DNA of 10,395 bases. Source: Actinomycetota bacterium. GTDB lineage: Bacteria > Actinomycetota > Actinomycetes > Actinomycetales > Microbacteriaceae. Shown one piece after another: positions 8,424 to 10,395 of this stretch (position 1 is its first letter; the number at the start of each line of letters is the position of its first letter). The position numbers were made by a program, and so were the translations under genes. A model generated the notes under the pieces. It made no database searches, was not told the origin of the DNA, and was given only the letters and a program-made list of their open reading frames with translations. The stretch lies in NCBI GenBank assembly GCA_009704705.1, contig WLDR01000043.1, positions 1 through 10,395 on the forward strand, given 5' to 3'.

Positions 8424-8426
8424 TCT
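8421..8426 (+). promoter_or_regulatory. Possible -10 box upstream of rapZ
   Basis: TAGTCT fits TAnnnT, and the longer string TAGTCTGGA matches the TAGNCTNGA pattern seen at coaE, uvrB and uvrA. TAG is the uvrC stop codon. The box ends 23 bases before the rapZ ATG, so transcription would begin near 8433 and give a short leader of about 17 bases that opens with the ribosome binding site. rapZ could also be read only as part of the uvrC transcript. Confidence 0.4.
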
Positions 8427-8432
8427 GGAGTC

Positions 8433-8439
8433 GGAGGGG
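8433..8439 (+). promoter_or_regulatory. Strong ribosome binding site of rapZ
   Basis: GGAGGGG is strongly complementary to the 3' end of 16S rRNA and ends 10 bases before the ATG at 8450. It supports that start over the second in-frame ATG at 8459. It contrasts with coaE, uvrB and uvrA, which lack such a site. Confidence 0.75.
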
Positions 8440-8449
8440 CAAGCAAGTT

Positions 8450-9328
8450 ATGGCTCAGATGGACACCAGTGAACAGCGCGTGCTGATTGTCACCGGCATG
8501 TCCGGTGCCGGCCGCTCCACGGTGGGTAACGCTCTCGAAGACATGGGTTGGTACGTCGTCGACAACCTTCCGCCACAGATGTTGCGGCCACTTATCGAGC
8601 TCGCGGGCCGCGCGGAGGAATCCTTGCCCAAGATAGCCGCTGTCGTTGACGTTCGCGGGGCATCATTCTTCTCTGACCTGCAAGACATTCTTCAATCCGT
8701 TCGCGCGGGCGTCGACTTGCGCATCCTTTTTCTTGACGCAACAGACTCGACGCTAATTCGCCGATTCGAAGCTGTTCGCCGACCACACCCACTTCAGGGT
8801 GACGGCACCATTCTGGATGGCATCGCCGCCGAGCGAGCCCGCATGAACGAGATGCGCGAGAACAGTGACATCGTCATCGATACCAGCGATTACAACATTC
8901 ATCAGCTTTCCTCGGCCGTCAACGAGCTTTTTGCCGACGCAACGTCCGTCGGTGTGCGCGTAACTTTGCAGTCATTTGGCTTCAAATACGGCACGCCAAC
9001 AGACGCTGACATGATTGCGGATGCTCGCTTCTTGCCGAATCCGTTCTGGGAGCCGGAACTGCGATCGTTGACGGGCCTAGACACGTCAGTTTCCGACTTC
9101 GTGCTGGCGCAACCCGGAGCATCAGACTTCATTAACCGGTTTGCCGCCATGCTCGAACCCGTTTTCGCCGGCTACCAGCGCGAAAACAAGAAACGCGTGC
9201 TCATTGCTGTCGGGTGCACCGGCGGTAAACATCGTTCGGTCGCGATTGTGGAAGCTCTAGCGAATAGGCTCGCGTCGGTGCCCAACATCACGGTGAACGT
9301 AAAGCACCGTGATTTTGGGCGTGAGTAA
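8450..9328 (+). CDS. rapZ: RapZ/YvcJ-family P-loop nucleotide-binding protein
   Basis: This family includes E. coli RapZ, an RNA-binding adaptor controlling the small RNA GlmZ and so amino-sugar synthesis, and B. subtilis YvcJ, a nucleotide hydrolase. The 292 residues have the family length. The N-terminal half is a P-loop domain with Walker A GMSGAGRST (16-24), the following DNLPPQML (38-45) and a VVDVRG strand (65-70). The C-terminal half has FGFKYGTP (176-183), DARFLPNPFW (191-200) and GCTGGKHRSV (255-264), which in RapZ forms part of the ligand and RNA-binding domain. All these motifs are intact. The partner and ligand in actinobacteria are not evident, since the GlmZ circuit is enterobacterial, so the function here is not settled. 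The gene lies between uvrC and whiA as in many actinobacteria, but the usual yvcK between it and whiA is absent. Its last codons hold no obvious terminator. Confidence 0.94.
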   Translation: MAQMDTSEQRVLIVTGMSGAGRSTVGNALEDMGWYVVDNLPPQMLRPLIELAGRAEESLPKIAAVVDVRGASFFSDLQDILQSVRAGVDLRILFLDATDSTLIRRFEAVRRPHPLQGDGTILDGIAAERARMNEMRENSDIVIDTSDYNIHQLSSAVNELFADATSVGVRVTLQSFGFKYGTPTDADMIADARFLPNPFWEPELRSLTGLDTSVSDFVLAQPGASDFINRFAAMLEPVFAGYQRENKKRVLIAVGCTGGKHRSVAIVEALANRLASVPNITVNVKHRDFGRE

Positions 9329-9334
9329 TGGCGA

Positions 9335-9340
9335 TAAAAT
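9335..9340 (+). promoter_or_regulatory. Predicted -10 box of a whiA promoter
   Basis: TAAAAT is a good TAnnnT/TATAAT-like -10 box in the 40-base gap after rapZ. Transcription would begin near 9347 and give a leader of about 22 bases that contains the strong whiA ribosome binding site. T-rich bases at 9313-9318 lie at about the right distance for a -35 box but are a poor match. whiA is thus likely transcribed on its own as well as with rapZ. Confidence 0.5.
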
Positions 9341-9355
9341 CTCGAAGGAATACGC

Positions 9356-9361
9356 GGGAGG
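9356..9361 (+). promoter_or_regulatory. Ribosome binding site that fixes the whiA start
   Basis: GGGAGG ends seven bases before the ATG at 9369, ideal spacing. It shows that translation starts there and not at the in-frame ATG at 9309, which lies inside rapZ and would add 20 residues foreign to the family. Confidence 0.8.
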
Positions 9362-9368
9362 TGTGCAC

Positions 9369-10346
9369 ATGTCATTGACGGAGACCGTCACTCAGGAACT
9401 CTTGAAGGTGACCGCGGCACGCACGCCGACGCGCGCGGCGGAACTCGCGACAATGCTTCGGCTTGCCGGTGGACTTCACAACATCGCGGGTCACATCGCC
9501 GTTGAGGTTGAGCTGGAGAATCAGGAAATCGCAGCGCGAATTCGCCGCGACATCGCTGAGATTTATGGCCTCAAGAGTGAAGGGCGCATGAGCCCGTCTT
9601 CTGGATCCCGTTCGGCACCCATTTTCTTGGTGCGAGTTCTTGACGGGGGAGAGACACTTGCTCGTCAGACCGGACTACTCGATGCCCGACGTCGGCCGAT
9701 CCGAGGACTCCCAAACAAGATCACAACGGCGAATGTGGAAGACCTAGCGGCTGTCTGGCGCGGCGCCTATCTGGCCGCCGGAGCCGTGACCGATCCTGGC
9801 CGCAGCGCGGCCTTAGAAATTGCGTGCCCCACAAACGAGGTCGCGATGGCCCTCGTCGGAGCGGCCGCTCGTCTGGGCGTCACGGCAAAGGCGCGTGAAG
9901 TGCGTGGAATGCATCGGGTTGTCGTGAGAGAAGATGAGTCGATTTCGCAACTCTTGAACCTCATGGGAGCGAAGAACGCTGTTACCGAGTGGGAAGATTT
10001 GCGTCAGCGCCGCGAAGTACGCGCCAACGCGAACCGACTCGTCAACTTTGATGATGCCAATCTTCGCCGAAGCGCTCAGGCCGCTGTGGCTGCCTGTGCC
10101 CGGGTTGAACGCGCCCTCGAGATCTTGGGACCTGATATCCCAGACCACCTGGCCTACGCTGGCAAACTGCGACTCGACTTTAGAGATGCGAGTCTCGACG
10201 AGCTCGGTCATCACGCGAATCCGCCCATGACTAAGGATGCTGTCGCGGGACGAATTCGTCGCTTGCTGGCAATGGCAGACAAGCGAGCATCCGATCTCGG
10301 TATAGACAACACGTCAGCAAACTTGCCGGACGACCTCGACGACTAA
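9369..10346 (+). CDS. whiA: WhiA, DNA-binding sporulation/cell-division regulator
   Basis: WhiA is a transcription factor found in Gram-positive bacteria. In Streptomyces it acts with WhiB to switch on septation and sporulation genes; in non-sporulating relatives it is linked to cell division. The 325 residues equal the usual actinobacterial length. The N-terminal two thirds form the degenerate LAGLIDADG homing-endonuclease-like fold: an N-terminal helix (SLTETVTQELLKV), then LRLAGGLH (30-37) and WRGAYLAAGAVTDP (130-143), which keeps the fold but not the nuclease residues. The C-terminal part is the DNA-binding helix-turn-helix domain, with ANANRLVNFDDANLRRSAQA (219-238), RLDFRDASLDELG (268-280) and the highly conserved PPMTKDAVAGRIRRLLAMAD (285-304). 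The start at 9369 is set by the GGGAGG site. yvcK is missing upstream. Whether this organism sporulates cannot be judged here; a role in division is more likely. Confidence 0.96.
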   Translation: MSLTETVTQELLKVTAARTPTRAAELATMLRLAGGLHNIAGHIAVEVELENQEIAARIRRDIAEIYGLKSEGRMSPSSGSRSAPIFLVRVLDGGETLARQTGLLDARRRPIRGLPNKITTANVEDLAAVWRGAYLAAGAVTDPGRSAALEIACPTNEVAMALVGAAARLGVTAKAREVRGMHRVVVREDESISQLLNLMGAKNAVTEWEDLRQRREVRANANRLVNFDDANLRRSAQAAVAACARVERALEILGPDIPDHLAYAGKLRLDFRDASLDELGHHANPPMTKDAVAGRIRRLLAMADKRASDLGIDNTSANLPDDLDD

Positions 10347-10352
10347 GTCTCA

Positions 10353-10358
10353 TAAAAT
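10353..10358 (+). promoter_or_regulatory. Predicted -10 box downstream of whiA
   Basis: TAAAAT, identical to the box before whiA, begins seven bases after the whiA stop. It ends exactly six bases before a GTG at 10365, the same spacing as at coaE, uvrB and uvrA. No terminator separates it from whiA. It probably drives the next gene, leaderless or not. Confidence 0.45.
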
Positions 10359-10364
10359 CAAGGG

Positions 10365-10395
10365 GTGCGTCATCACGGGCGCTTCTCTTTCAACA
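10365..10395 (+). CDS. Possible start of the next gene (cut off by the window edge)
   Basis: A GTG at 10365 opens a frame of ten codons without a stop up to the window end, reading MRHHGRFSFN if GTG is the start. The only support is its position six bases after a TAAAAT box, as in the leaderless genes of this window. Ten residues are too few to recognise a family. In related actinobacteria genes such as gap or sod often follow whiA, but this short peptide does not show either. The real start may lie beyond the window, with this stretch as leader. Confidence 0.3.
   Translation, partial: MRHHGRFSFN

Noticed and set aside
8459..8461. Alternative rapZ start at the second in-frame ATG
   Set aside because: It would put the GGAGGGG site 19 bases away, too far; the ATG at 8450 has 10-base spacing.
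9309..9368. In-frame upstream ATG that would lengthen WhiA by 20 residues and overlap rapZ
   Set aside because: The extra residues do not resemble the family, while the ATG at 9369 has an ideal GGGAGG site seven bases upstream and gives the usual 325-residue protein.
1..10395. Mobile element, CRISPR array, tRNA, phage or defence system
   Set aside because: All the DNA is taken up by conserved housekeeping genes in a known actinobacterial order, with no repeats, transposase or gaps large enough to hold such elements.

Overview
The window is chromosomal DNA from an actinobacterium. A gene encoding WhiA, the order rpsA - coaE - uvrB - uvrA - uvrC - rapZ - whiA, an actinobacterial type of ribosomal protein S1 tail and the Cys-x3-His form of the first UvrA zinc site all point there. 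Hand sampling of a few lines gives roughly 55-60 % GC, low for soil actinobacteria. With the very tight spacing, this suggests a compact genome, perhaps a small aquatic Microbacteriaceae-like lineage; that placement is inference.

Layout, all on the + strand: the 3' part of rpsA (1-846) ends at a strong intrinsic terminator (861-903). A new transcription start then probably opens a run of genes: coaE (944-1540, last step of coenzyme A synthesis), uvrB (1550-3643), uvrA (3664-6531) and uvrC (6537-8423), which are the three proteins of the UvrABC nucleotide excision repair nuclease, then rapZ (8450-9328, P-loop protein) and whiA (9369-10346, DNA-binding regulator). The last 31 bases may be the start of another gene. 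The longest stretch without a gene is the 97 bases between rpsA and coaE, which hold the terminator and the coaE promoter. I saw no tRNA, rRNA, mobile element, CRISPR or repeat array.

The clearest pattern beyond the genes is at the gene starts. A 9-base motif TAGNCTNGA recurs at coaE, uvrB, uvrA and rapZ. In the first three it lies so that a TAnnnT -10 box ends exactly six bases before the start codon, the geometry of leaderless transcription. At uvrB and rapZ the TAG of the motif is also the stop codon of the preceding gene. rapZ and whiA have strong Shine-Dalgarno sequences, while uvrC has neither and is likely translated by coupling to uvrA. Two TAAAAT boxes flank whiA, and the second lies six bases before a GTG at the window edge.

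I found no convincing new biological system. The window is core housekeeping DNA with a compact repair cluster, an apparent absence of yvcK between rapZ and whiA, and a neat series of promoter signals.
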